64,000 nucleotides of DNA from Metellina segmentata. Lineage: Eukaryota; Arthropoda; Arachnida; Araneae; Tetragnathidae. Position 1 is the first letter of the stretch. Each line of letters begins with the position of its first letter. Below are positions 37,201 to 52,200 of this stretch, one piece after another. Made by a program: the position numbers and the translations under genes. The DNA lies in NCBI GenBank assembly GCA_947359465.1, contig OX375878.1, forward strand, positions 79,277,627 through 79,341,626, written 5' to 3'. The notes beneath the pieces are model-generated. The model searched no databases and had not been told where the DNA came from. It saw nothing but the letters and a program-made list of their open reading frames with translations.

Positions 37201-40200
37201 TTTTGCTTCAACTTTCCCTTTATTTTTCTTTGAACTTATTACTTTTCTTCAACTTTCTCTTTATTTTTCTTTGAACTTTTGATCTTGCTTCAACTTTCTC
37301 CTTATTTTTCTTTGAACTTTTTATTTTGCTTCAACTTTTTCTTTACTTTTTATTTGAACTCTTTATTTTGCTTCAACTTTCTCTTTATTTTTTGCAGGTT
37401 CACGAGTCATGACAACATACAGTTTTGGTTATGTGGCTCTTACACTCCTCCATGTGTATGCTGAAGATTCTGGTGTTTACATGTGCAGGGCTATCAATGA
37501 TGCTGGTGAAGCTACAACAACTGCTACGTTGCGTTGTGTTCGTGAGTATAAAATTAATTTGTTATAATCTAGTTTAACAATCTCATTGACTGAAGCAAAA
37601 TTAGTTTGGTAAATTTCACATCTAATATAGTTATTATATCTGATCTAATTTTGTATGTGAGAGTAACTTTCATCAGTATTGGTTTTCATTGTCTTGAGAA
37701 ATTTTTCTGATTCTTATTTAGATATTTGTTATTTTGAACAGGAAAGAAAAATGATGTTACTTATTTTCTGAATGGCACATTTCTTGTTTGGCGCATAATC
37801 TTTTTTTTCAGAAACAAACATTTACGGACATTTTCATGACACATTTGTTTAATCTTACCTCAAGTTATTACTTGGGATATAATTTTAGGTATTAATACTT
37901 GGGATATAATTTTAAGTATTAATACTTGGGATATAATTTTAGGTATCAATACTTGGGGATAACATTTTGGGTATTTATACTTGAGATAATTTTATGCTTA
38001 TTTATTATTGAAATAAGTGTTGCAATTGTATAACTTGTACAATAGCTCAAAATTAACAATTTTTATAATTTTAAATGTTTTCATTCACAAATAAAAATTT
38101 TCCAGACATGATTTTTAATGCATTGAATAAATTTTTTTTCTTGCAGCACGTGCTAAAATTGAACGTGCTCCTCAACATCCAGAGAGTATGGATGCAATAA
38201 GGCACCTCGAAGATTCTGAAAGATATCAACGTCAAGAATCTATTGAAGAAACTGTGTCACAGTTACCTGTTTTTATTAGACCTTTGCATTCACTGGAAAA
38301 CCTTCTGGAAGGAGGATTTGCTCATTTTGAAGCACAAATTACACCTGTAAGTGATCCGCATATGAAAGTAGAGTGGTTATTCAATGGTCAACCCTTAACA
38401 GCTGGTAAGAATCAATTCCTTTCATTGAAACAGAATGTAATATTCATATATCGTGAATTTCCTGATGCATAGATTTCATTAATGTGGAATTTACTGTGCT
38501 TCACAGTTTGATTTTAAAGAATGGGTTATACAACTTCTAACCCTCTATTTTTCAGGTACGCGAATCAGCACTACATTCAGCTTTGGCTATGTTGCTTTAA
38601 ATATATCTTACGTAAGGGCAGAGGATTCTGGTGTTTACATGTGCAAAGCTACCAACAGGAAAGGAGAAGCTATATCTACTGCAACTTTGAAAATAAAAGG
38701 TGAAATTAGTTTTATGATTAATAGTAAAAACTCTTAACTCGAATTCTAAGAAATACCAATATTTTATTTATCCTTTACATCTGAATTTTTACTAATGAAA
38801 GTGATAAAATATTATTAACACTTAAATTCCTGTATGATTTTGATAAACCACTGTCCAATTGCTTTACATTTCTGAGGATATCTGTTAGACTTAAGGAAAG
38901 TTTTTGAGCAATTAAAAAAATTGGGGTTTCTAACTGATGTTTTATTTTTTTACAGTTACAGAACAAGTTACATCCAGTTTGGGTATTCCAGAGCAACAAA
39001 GCTATATCCAGAAAACACAGGAACTTGAAGCTTACCAAATGCAACAAAGACAAACTTATGTTGAAGTGGATCAAACAGTGAGGCAAAAACCTGTGTTTAA
39101 AACTCAGTTGATTAAGAAACTTGAATTGAATGAGGGTAAAACAGCTCATTTTGAAGCACGTTTGGAGCCATCAGGTGATTCTACCATGCGAGTTGAATGG
39201 ATGAAAGATGGCAGACCAGTGGAAGCTAGTAAGTAAAAATTTAACGTATTTAAATTCATTTTAATTCAATAGGTACCATTTAAGTTCTGTTAATACACTT
39301 TAATAAATTTGTTTTTGTTAATTATTTGACAGATATTTTTATGGTGTAAATTTTATCTATAAGTATTTTGAGTAAATATGAATGCATATTTATAATTTTT
39401 TTTATTTAACTTATTTTTTTATGGCAGCTAGTGTGAAAGTTTATTTCTAAAAATACACAGTATTAACGAATTTAAGATACATAATTTAGGGTAATATATT
39501 TAGAATTCCATCTACTATTATGATGAACAAAAATAATCATTTATAAAAATAAAATTAACGATTTTAATATGTGATGAAATAATTCAAATATTTGCAGGTT
39601 CACGAATCACCACCTTTTTCAATTTTGGATATGTTTCTCTGACAATTCGTGGTGTTGATACCAGAGATACTGGCAGTTATACTTGTATTGCTACAAACAT
39701 TATGGGTACTGCATCCAGTAGTTCTCAACTGATATGCATAAGTAAGTCAAGAAGACAGTTCTAAGGGTTTATATTATACTTTAATAACAATTTTAATTAA
39801 TTGTATAAGCTATATTTATTTCTGAATTGTAAAACATATTTATATTGATTGACACACATGTTTGTACATCGATTATTTCAAATCAAGTATAATTCAACTG
39901 AAAATTTTGATAAACTACAAGTTTACTGTGTGAAAATCTTGTGTTTATTTATTTTCAGTGGTCATGAGTTATAGTAGTTAAAAAGATATATTTCCTTTTT
40001 TATGAAACATTAAAATTAATTTGATTTGTCTGTAAAAACATTTTAGGAGTGAAATAGTTCTTTAATTGATAAGTGAGCAACAAATAGATATTTGAACACT
40101 AATCAAGTATCTGGTATTTTAGGTCAAAAGAGTATTGTTATAGAATCCCAACACATTGAAGGGTTAGAGAAAATTCAACACCTTGAAGACTATTCTCGTT

Positions 40201-43200
40201 TCCAGAAGGATACACAAGAAGATATTACTGTTACTCAAAAACCTACCTTCACTTCCGAGCTGATTGGTAAAAACCAATTGGTTGAGGGCCAAAGTTCTCA
40301 TTTTGAAACTAGACTAGAGCCTATGGGAGATCCAACTATGATTGTAGAATGGTACTTCAATGGACAACCACTAACTACTGGTTTGTAAATTTAACTATTT
40401 GTTGGTAAAATTTAAGAATGTTTTGTACTGTTCTAAAATAGTCTTAAGATTTTACTGTTGTTTTATACTTTTGAGATTTGTTATTTCTATTTGTATTGTT
40501 CTACTACCATAGTACTTTGTATAAACAAGTTCATCATCAAGATAATCATTTGTTCTTTGTTTTTAATGGAATAAAATAAAGTAACTATGTATCTTAACAA
40601 TAGTAAAGATTTTAGATTCTCGCTTCAAATTTTAAGCTATTCAAATTTTGTGTAAAATGTGGAATTAGATAATCGTTTCGAAATCCTGACATTTCTCTTC
40701 CCTTCTTTCTTCCAGGACATAGATTTAAAACCTACTTTGATTTCGGTTATGTTGCTTTGGATATCTTGTATGTATTCCCTGAAGATACAGGAACATTCTC
40801 AGTAGTTGCTAAAAATACTCTGGGACAGGCAACACTTTCAAAGCAAGTTCATGTTCAAGGTATATATTCTTTGATAAATTTTTTAAGCATATTTTTTACA
40901 GTTTTTCTAAAGTGAAATTTTATTAGATCGAAGTCAAGAATGAAATATGTTGTGCGATTTATTGTAAAATTATATGCGGTAAGATTATTTAAATGTATTT
41001 GTGATTTCAGCCAAGAGCTCAGTTGACACTTCCACAATACATGAAATCGAAGAAAAGATTAATTATTTGGAAAGGCCAGCTCATGTTGATCATGATCGTT
41101 TCATTGAAGAAATCTCCAAGAGTAAACCATTCTTCCCTATCCCATTGCACAGCCCGAAACCTCTCAGAGAAGGAGAAAGGGTTCACCTCGAATGCAGAGT
41201 CGAACCAGTTGGAGATCCAACACTCAAAATAGAATGGTTTTTCAATGGAAAAACTTTACCTTCAGGTTAGTTAATACACCCAGATTGTGTTTCATAATTT
41301 GAGATGTTTATAAGAGTTTGTAAAGAATATTGTTTTCCGAAATATATTAACGGTATCTTTCTGATTTTCGGAATAGCAGTTTAAAAATTTGTTTTCAATT
41401 CTGCAATGTAACATTTTTAGATCAAATTTTTAACTTGAAATTATTTTTCACTCTCATGAAATATTTTCCTGATAAATATGCTCAAATTTGAATATAAGTG
41501 TCCATCATCTGGACATTGATATTTTTGTATTAGATTTTAATTTTCACATACTCTAAATTGTAGAATATTTCCAATATTTTCGGGAGAGCTAATAACGCAC
41601 AGTAAAAATCAAGAAATGACGTTTCTAAAGAGATAAAATGTTCATTTTAATGAATATATATGAGGAAATGTAATTTAGAGCTGGAGTAGCTCCATTCCAT
41701 TTAGAAAATATATTTACGGAATCAGGAACAATTTATTTTGTCTCTTATCATGCTCTTTACAATAACCTTTACTCATGCAATAACTTTTGTATTTCTTTTC
41801 TCAGGATCTCGTTTCCAGGTTAAGCATGATTTTGGATTGATACTTCTTGACATAACAACTGCATATCCTGAAGACACTGGTGAATACACTGTGCGAGCTA
41901 CCAATCATCTGGGCTCTTCACATACAAGTGCATGTATAACTGTAATTGGTAAGTTGTGAGCATGTATTTTTTGTAATAAATTTATTTTAGAACGAAATAT
42001 TATTTATTCTACATTATTTCTTACATTATTTCTATACAAGTTGAACATAATTTTCATTAAAAAATACAGCATGCAGATAAAATTGAATTTTTTCGGAATA
42101 CAAACAATACAACAAATTAAAAATCAGTAAAAAGGAGTTGTTTATTTTCATCAGTGTAAAAATGTATACAATGTAAATTGTTTTATTTATAATGACAAGA
42201 GTTGAAGAGATTTATGATTATAAGATAATTTAAAAAGGCAATTTAGTGTGTATTTTGTAACTGACAGGTTAACAGTTCCAGGTTAAGTGGCTATTAATTT
42301 TACATAGGAATAATTTTGAATACATGAACAGATTATTTCAGTTGTAGTTTGTTCGATCAACAAACTCCAAAGGAGGAAAGAAAGGTGAACAAATATATTG
42401 ATCTATGAAGAAAATTGAGGTATTCTAAGAATTGGTGTGCTTTTGACTTTTTGTATTTTACATTAAATACCTCTTTTACGCAGGCAAAAGTGGAGTGGTA
42501 TCCGAAACACAGCATCCTGAAGGACTGCAGAAAATTCAGCACCTGGAAGATTCTAGCCGATACAAGAGAGATCAGTTTGAAGAAACAATCATCACGCAGC
42601 TTCCCACATTTACCAAGCCCCTGCACAATATTGATACGATTGAGGGGACCAATATCCATCTGGAGTGTCGCTTAGCTCCAATAGGTGATCCAACCATGAG
42701 AATAGAGTGGCTTATGAATGGTGCTCCCCTCAAAGTTGGTAAGTGCCGTCTTTCTAAACTAAAGCAAAGCAGAAATTAAAGTACTTGGATAATTTAGCTT
42801 AGTGGAATTTAGTATCTTGAGGAAAGTTTTTAAATGTTACATTCAATGTTTTCTATCCTTGTGTGCCTATTTTTAAAAGAAAGATTTACATTTATTGAAA
42901 GGAGTCGTCTTTTGGTAGCTAATATAACTCTGTGCTCTTTCAGGACATCGATTCCGACCCGCCTACGAATTCGACTATGTCGCTTTAGACATTCTTAGTG
43001 TGTACGCAGAAGACAGTGGTGTTTACACTTGCAAGGCTATTAGCAGTCTTGGACAAGCAGTGACATCATGTACAGTCAAATGTACTGGTATGTATCAGGA
43101 TGTGTTTCATATCTAACCTTAATTTTAATAAATTTTTAGCCACTTTTAGTCACTTGAACAGGTTTATTTCACGAGTAACGAAATTTCTCAATGATTGATT

Positions 43201-46200
43201 TTTAATTGGATTATATAGAACATTTAAATAGAATAGATATATTACTTTTTGTTAAGAAACATACTTAATCAAGAATTTTGTGCATAAAAAAATCTATTGA
43301 ACTTTTTATTTTATATTAAATTGGCAAAAGTTGAAAAAGTTTCTTAAAAAAAAGCGCATTTACATCTATAGATAAAGTCATTTTGTGAAACATTTGCTTA
43401 TGGTCATTTCTAATTTTCCAGGCCGCAGTCAGATTATTCTAGAGTCCCAACATCCTGAAGGACTGCAACAGATTCAGTACTTAGAAGATCAAAGTCGTCA
43501 TCATAGAGAAACATTTATTGAAGAATCTGTTAAAATTCAGCCTAAATTTTTGACGAAATTAAACAACTTGAACCTCCATGAAGGGCAACTTGCACATTAT
43601 GAGTGCAGGTTGGAACCTGTAAATGACTCATCTCTAAGAGTAGAATGGTTCAGAAATGGAAAATCTTTACCTGTTGGTAAGAACTTTTTTGTATTTCTCT
43701 AACTAGAAAGAAAAATGTTTTCATGATGATCAAATTGTATTGCTTTGTATTTGATATATTTATTATATAATATACTAGGGGGCTCCGCCCCCTGCTCGCT
43801 TACGCTCGCCAACCCCCGGGGATTGCTGCGCAATCCCATTTGGTTTGCTTCGCAAACCAACACTCCTGTCACAGATACCATTTGGTTTGCTTCGCAAACC
43901 AACATTACTTTCACAGAGTGAAACTATCTGAATAATTCGTATTATGCTGATTTCACTTTCCGGTTCATGACGTCACAGCGAGGGCTTCGCTGCGTCTCGC
44001 TTACGCTCGCCGACCCCGGGGATTGCTACGCAATCCGTTTGGTTTGCTTTCTCAAACCAATACTTCTTTCGCAAGTGATTTCACTTTTTTTTGCTTTAAC
44101 ACTTAATGCACCCTAAACTAATAGCCGCATCAGTAAAAAATCTTCTGCATCTTGTTCCCTGTACAATTTTAACTAAACATTGTTAATATCCAAACTTTAC
44201 GATCTGTACTTTGTCGATAAACTGTCTTGAAAACAGAGGGAAAAAAGCGAGCCTTTTTCCTCGCCAAATAAAAAGAAATCGTTTTTATGGCAATTGTTGC
44301 TACGATAAATTTGATATCTGGCAAACCCGATAGTCAAAAGTGTAACCCACTACTGCTTTCGGAAGCAGCTATGCGAACTGAAAAATACGAAATTTGTGTC
44401 ACCAACTTTTGATTGCATCGAATTTATTTATGAACCAATTTTAAAAATAATTGTACCGTAAGAAAGAGTATATTCTGAGGTATACTGCAATATTTTTAAA
44501 ATTAAAAATTAACAGTAATACTATACAGATATGACCATTTTAGTTTTGTATCGGAAGTTACGATCTGAAAGTTCCGAAAATTGTATGACCCACTTTTATT
44601 TGCATCGATTTTATTTATTAACCAATTTGAAAAATAATTGTACCATAAGAAAGAGTGTAATGTAATGTATTCAGTGATGTTTTCAAATTTAAAAAATAAT
44701 GGCTTTTGCCGTAGACAAAACGGTTTTAACAATAAGTAGCGAAAATATCCAAAGATTCCGAATTTTGTATGACGAACTTTTGATCGCATCCAATTTAATT
44801 ATTAACCGATTTCAAAAATAATAGTACCGTAAGAAAGAGTATATTCTGAGGTATACTGCTATATTTTAAAAATTAAAAACTAATAGTAATTAGATATAGA
44901 TATGGCAGTTTTAAAAAAAAGTAACAAAAATGTCCCGATTTTTCCTGAATTTCAAAAAAATATTATCAATAACCAAATTTAAATTTAAAAAAAAACTCGA
45001 CGAGCTGCAAAAATTTACGTTGAGAGGTACTCTTAAAAAAAAACTCACGACTGAAGACTGAAAATTTGAATGTGTTTTGCTCACTCGCGGAAGAAATTTC
45101 ACTTCTTCAACTTTAACACTTAATAAAACCTAAACTAATAGCCACATCGGAAAAAAATCTTAATAATTATCCAGGGAATACGATGAAGAACAAAGCATGT
45201 TAATTTCATTTTTTTCCGATCAGTACTTTCTCGGGAAACCGTCTAAGAATCGAGCTAAACAACACAGTTTTCAATTCTTCGGCGGCGGCGGCGGCGGCGG
45301 CGGCGGTAACATTTTTTTAATATAGAGAGATATAATTTACAAAGTAAGAACCTGGAATTTTGAGTATTAAGTAAGTTTCTATATCAGGACTATAAGAATT
45401 ATACACATAAAATTGCATACATTGTATATGGGTAAAGGTATTCACTGTTTTATAGTAATGTTCAATTTCTATTGAATGCTTTTGTTTATTAGTACCATAT
45501 TTCAGATAATATGTCATTCCACGATCAATGTAATTTAGTTATTTAATTAAATTAAATTAATTAAAATAAATAATTAATTTAACAGAAGAAATTCTGAATT
45601 TCGATTTTCATTATTATAAAAGAAAGAAATATTTCATAATTTTGTATTAAATAATATTTTCAAATCTTTAAATTAATTGCCACATCATTAAATCTTTTCT
45701 AATAAATTTAGCTGTTGCACTAACTATATAGAAAAATTAATTCTTAAAATTTCATTTATAGGTCATCGCTATCGTCCATTCCATGACTTTGGATATGTAG
45801 CTTTGAATATATTATCAGTTGTCCCTGAAGACAGTGGTACTTATACCTGCAGAGCAGTTAATACCATGGGATCAGCTGAAATACAAGCAACTCTTACTTG
45901 TGCTGGTAATGAAATGAAAAATAAAAATTTTGAATCTTAGTATTTATGCTACTTTGATTGTTTTATTTTTATTTTCCATCAATAGAAATTATATTAAAAA
46001 ACTTTTATAGGTAAATCAGCAATTTTATCAGACACTCAACATCCTGAAGGATTACAAAAGATACAAGTGTTAGAAGATTACTCCAGGTAAGAAATTAGGG
46101 AACCGTTTTCTGTTCCTATTCTATAAAAATCTTCTAAAATTATATTTAAAAATATTAGTTACGTAATTTCTTATTGAAAATGAGGAAATATTGTACATTT

Positions 46201-49200
46201 CCTTTTTTAATTGAAAGGTATATTGGTATTGAAAGTTTATGAAGCAAAATGTACTAAAACTTTTCTGATCTTACATTTATGGTGATTTTTTTTTAGTTTT
46301 ACAAAAGTAGAGATAAGATTAAACAAAGTTTAGACTTATAACAATTCACATGCAAGTTGAGTTTTAGTTATTTGAAAATTATAGAAGTTGATAGGACAAA
46401 ATTAGTAAAGTCTATAGGAAAGTATTCAAGTATAAAGTTTTTAAGTCTTAATTTATATAAAATAAAATGTAAGTTAAGCTGTTTGAAATGTGAACATCAT
46501 TGTTTTCAATGCATGTATCAGTAAAATATTCTTATGTTGGTTTCAAATACTATGAGTTCATGAAAAATGAACATAGAACATTAAGACAAAAATGAGTTTT
46601 AAGAAAGAGAAAGAGAATGAATGATGAAATTTCATTAAAAAAATTGCCTTGTTAAGTACGTAATTATTCAGAATGAGTTTTAATTGGGAATAAGTATTAA
46701 TTAAAGTTTAATTAATTTGCAAGACTTGAAAATTTTCTCCTGTTTTGTACATTTAAAAAATTTTGGTCAGTTTATTATACATATATTATCCATCATTCTT
46801 ATGGCTATTTCTCATACTGATAAATTCTGTGAAAAAAAATTATGCGTATCTAAGATCTAAGTGCTTGTAAATTTGTATCAAAATTGTAATTGTAGATGTG
46901 TTAATTTATCTACCTTTTCCTCATATAGACACACTCGTGATGTATTTCAAGAAGAAATGACTAGTCAGTCTCCAGTATTTACCAAGGCTCCTCAAAATGT
47001 TGAAATTAAAGAAGGACAAAGGGTGCATTTCGAATGTAAACTTATCCCCGTTGGTGATCCAAAGCTCAAAGTTGACTGGTTTCACAATGGAAAACCTGTT
47101 AAGCAAGGTACTTACAAATAAGTTTGCCTTTGCAATCAATCGTGAATTATAAATTGTAGCGAATACCTGTATTTCTTTGTAGTTTTATTTAATTTCTTTA
47201 ATACTAAATTGAATATCTATAATTATTTTTCATTTATATTTGATGTTCCAAGTTTTAAAAATTGTTTCTTTTCAAATGTTTACATCCCCTATGATTGTGC
47301 TTATATCTTCTATGATTATCGAATTTAAATAAAACTAATTATATGTTTCAGGCACTCGTTTTGTACAGACTTTCAATTTCGGATTTGTGGCATTAGACAT
47401 TATGTATGCTTATCCTGAGGACTGCGGAACCTACACCTGTAAAGCAGTGAACGCGTTAGGAGAGGCCGTAACATCTGCCACTCTTAAATGCTTTGGTAAA
47501 CACGCATTTTCTCATTACCTTTTAGTGAATTGTTCATCAATATATTGGAAAATGTTTTATTTGTATACCCAACTTGATTTCCAGCAGTACTTAAACCATT
47601 TCTGATGCAGAAGAATTTAATAAAATTTTAGATGCAATGAATCACGCTCACTTCTGATTGTTAATTGGTTTCTTTTTAGGTAAAAGTAGTCTTATTTTGG
47701 AATCTCAACAGCCTGAGAGCCTGGAAAAAATTCAACAGTTGGAAGATTATAACCGTCGCCAGAGGACCACATACATCGAAGAAACCACCACACAAGCTCC
47801 AGTATTCACTCAAGCAATGAGGAATCTTCAGTTGATGGAAAATCAGAGTGCACATTTTGAGTGCAGACTCATTCCAGTAGGAGACACCAAGCTTAAAGTT
47901 GAATGGTTTCATAATGGAATTGCTATTATGCCTGGTATAATGCTTATTTTCATACTTAATCCACTTTAAACTGACTGTGAATTATTTTCGTTTCACAGAT
48001 GAATATATATTTAATTTTAAAGCAAACTATTAGTATTGACCACACACACAGAAGAAATTTTCTTTAAGCATTTAATATCATCCCAATTGATAAATAAAAT
48101 ATCGCACCCAAGCAAAAAAAGTGACAAAAATCAAAAAATAAAAATTTTGATGTTATGTCATTGAAAAATATGTATGAGGTGCCCCAGCAAGTTATACGTA
48201 TTACTATTCTATAGAATATAATAGAAGTTAAAATCATAAATACTTACCTAAAATTTAAAAGTTTATGCTATTTCAATATAAGTTTTAAAGTATCCTTTAA
48301 GTTTGATTATGTTAAAATTGATGTTTCTCAAATTCTGCAATTATCACTTTTTTTTTGCCGGGGTGGGATATGATGAACAATCTCCTACGCATTATTAAAT
48401 TTCTTGTTATTATAGATTCTTTTTTCATGAAAGACCGAGGAACAAAGTGATGTAAGTCACAAAATTGAAAAACTAAGCTAACCCATGATTTCACATTCAA
48501 AAATCTTTCTTTTTTGTACCATACTTGTTTAAATCTTATAAATATTTCACACTAAATTAAAGTCCCTAATTTTTTACTTTTTTGTTGACAAATCGTTTAG
48601 AATCGTAGTGATTAAAGATTTTAATATTCAATATTAAGATCTCGATTTTTGTGTGTTGTGTGAAATGTATTTTTTACTGTTTTCTTTTTCTTTTTTACTC
48701 GCACAAAATATTTATCATGGACATATCTTCCTAGAACAACTTTTACTGCAAAGTAAATAAGTTTAAAATTTAAAATATGATTAATTATTAATTAAAAATT
48801 ATTATTTTTATTTTTATTTCAAATGCATTTTTAACTGTTATTTATCTGCTAAAGCAATTTAGGAACATTGTTTTACACGCATACATTTTTACAGCTTCAA
48901 GAGTAACTTTAACTCATGACTTTGGCTTTGTTGCATTGGACTTGGCCTATGTGAAGCCTGAAGACAGTGGAACTTACACTTGTAAGGCCACTAATGAACT
49001 TGGACAAGCTGTGTGTTCTGCCACATTGGCAGTCAGAGGTTCGTACACAATTTTTTTCTCATCTGTCTTGCAATAATTTATTGATAGCCTGCTTATAGTT
49101 TATACCTTAACTAGGGGGCCTGCCCCCTGCTCGCTAACGCTCGCCAACCCCCGGAGGATTGCTTCGCAATCCTCATTGGTTCGCTGTGCGAACCTATGCG

Positions 49201-52200
49201 CGCTTCGCTCGCCTCAATGAAGACATGTGTCCTAGCAGAAGGGATTGTTTACAAAATATGTTACTAAAATTTTTTTTCAAATCTAAATTTGCTGTATTAC
49301 AGAAAAAATATATACAGTATCTCTAAAATCAGAATTCAAATGAAAAATTTGTGCACATTTTGACTCGAAATGTGAGCGTTGCTTTGGAAATTGAATACCC
49401 AGCATGTTTTTGTGTGTACATTTTCCCAGCACTCAAACGACCCACACTTTTTCATTGAGTTTTTTTCCGAAAGTTGTAGTGCAAGCGTCTTGTTGAACTA
49501 TAATTGTTGGCCCTGAAAAGGACCGTTTTTTAAATGGCCCTGAAAAGATCCTCCGCTTTCTTTGATTTCTATTATAAACTCTAACTGCAACAACTCATTA
49601 AAATGTCCTTTTTTTTTCAATAAAATTTCATCCGATAACGCTATAAATTCAATCGATGCGCGAGACTTCGCGATAAACAAACAATCGTACAGTGCTGCCA
49701 AAACGCGATTAGAAATAACGTCTTTTTTGCGTGCCACGTAAGAGAATTATATATATATAGATGAACTTGCTTCATTCTGAACAGGAGCAAGATTAAAGGA
49801 AATATTTTCTAATTTATGATTACTATGTTCTTAGTATTAAAACATAATTTTTATACTGTTGAGTTATACATGAATTAAAGTAAAATAAAATTGCATAAAT
49901 AGTTTTTACTATAAACTTTTGAAATAATGCTAAACTGAGCAATATTCTGAAATAATGCAAAAATTCTAAAATGGTGATTCTATAGTGGGCTTATATAACT
50001 CTATTTCTAAACACACTAATAATAATATCTGTATTAAAATAGGAAGCAGTTCACTGCTTTTGGAGACACAACATCCAGAGGGCTTACAGAAGATCCAGTA
50101 CCTTGAAGATTCCAGTCGCCACCAAAGACAGACCTTTGAAGATGTCCGAGTGACATCTGGTCCTATCTTTGTCACCCCCTTATCTGGACCTAACAAATTG
50201 GTGGAAGGACACAGCAGTCATTTAGAATGCAGAATAGAACCTTATCCAGATCCTACCATGAAAATTGAATGGTTCTTCAATGGGAAGCCCCTACCAAGTG
50301 GTATGTAATTAATTTTCAAAAACTACATTTCATCTTATGAAAGAGTATAACTAGCTCTAGTGTTTCAAAAATTGACTGTAGAGTGACAAAACAAATGAAA
50401 TGCTGTTAAGCTGTATGATAAATTGTATAAAAAAATTATATATAGGTTTATAGGAGTAAATAGTTTGAAAGGGACTATATTTAATTATTGCTAGTGCTTC
50501 ACTCCCACAACCAAGAGTTAATTGATTTTTACGTTAGTTTCTGAAAATAATTTGTGTTCCTGCACTTTTAAATTTTTACACATTGCTTTATTTGTTTTGT
50601 ATTGACAGCAAATTAGTTGTATATACATGTATTTAGTATTTATTCAGATTACACAATTTGTTCTGTTGTCAAATTTATTTTTTTCATAAACAGTAAGTGG
50701 TGTAGAAAAGTTTAAAAATGATATATTTATTTAGGAAAATAGTATGGAAAATTTTTACTATGGTAAGTGGGTAGGTACATTTTAATTAAAGTCGTACTGG
50801 AGCAACACAACAGGCTATATTTAATAAGAAATACTTATGAACGATCACCATGGAAAGATGATGGTGTTTTTAAGATTTTTTTCATCCTTCAAAGATCTAC
50901 TTTTACAAATTCCAACACTGCTCTTAAACTTGTAAATTTCGTTTTTCGGTGCTCTTTTATTTGATCTGTGCTTAAAAATTCTTTACTGAAATTTAACCCA
51001 CAAAAAATGTATTAATACTTCACTTCGAAAAGGGTTTATGATAAAGTCTTATAAACAGAAAAAGTAATGCGATTCAAAAACAATTTGAATTTTTACAGGC
51101 TCACGTTACAGAACTATGTTTGACTTTGGATTTGCTGCTTTGGATATTTTGACTGTATATGCAGAAGATTCTGGAGAATACACTATCAAGGCTACAAATA
51201 GTCTTGGCACATGCTCATCCTCAGCTAAAATAAATGTTTCCGGTATGAACAAACTTTATTAGTCTACTTATTTTTAAATAATTGATTTTAGAATTCGTCA
51301 ATTTACTCACCTATAACTAATTCCCTATTATAACTACAATTCTGATTATCATTGTGCTTTTATAATTGAAAACATGAACATCTATCTGTTTTAGGATTTT
51401 CTTTCATGAAATCTTACCTGATGCAAATTGCACAAATTCTACATAAAAGGGATTGTTTTGATTTTATGAAACCTTCTAATTTAAATATTTTTGTGCCTGA
51501 AATCTTAAAATTATTCATTACTTAAAATATCTGTTTGATTTCATACGTTGACATTAAGTATTTTTCAATGATTTGAAACTTTGATTTGATTTCACTTGAT
51601 AATCTTATTTTCCTTTTAATAGCTTAAAAATTCCAAAACAAAATAATAATGAATTGCCAGCTATCGTTTCTTAGGTTCGGCTATAAGAAATAAGTATGTT
51701 CATAGTGCTGTGAATTAAAAAAAAATTGTAATAATTCCTTTTAATTTTAGCTAAGAAGAGTTTGATTTTGGAATCTCAACAGCCAGACAGCCTTCAAAAA
51801 ATAAGAATGCTTGAAGATCATAGTAGACACATGAGGCCAGAAGAGCCAGAACAAACATTTGAGAAACCGAACTTTGGTCGACCTCTTTATAATTTAGATA
51901 AGTTAATTGAAGGACAGAGTGCCCACTTAGAGGCAACACTTACACCTGTGAATGATCCTACCATGCGAGTTGAATGGTACCATAATGGTGTTCCCATCAA
52001 GCAAGGTTTGTATTTGAAAAATAGCTTCTTTGGTACCTTCTACTGTACGTTTTCATAAGAAATTAATTTTACGTGATATCTTTATCTCATGTCTTTACTT
52101 ATCACATAAAATTTTATAAGAAACAATCCTATACAATCATGCATTGTACAAACATCGTGAACCAGTGCCGAATTAAAATCCTAAATTTTAAAATACTCAA

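Noticed and set aside
38775..39149. 124-codon minus-strand frame
   Set aside because: It lies opposite coding exon 15 of sls and its intron; an antisense shadow of the Ig7 linker.
44502..45102. Minus-strand frames of 63-95 codons inside the 1.56-kb Helitron
   Set aside because: They fall in the 187-bp tandem repeats and AT-rich body, and nothing resembles Rep, helicase or another protein.
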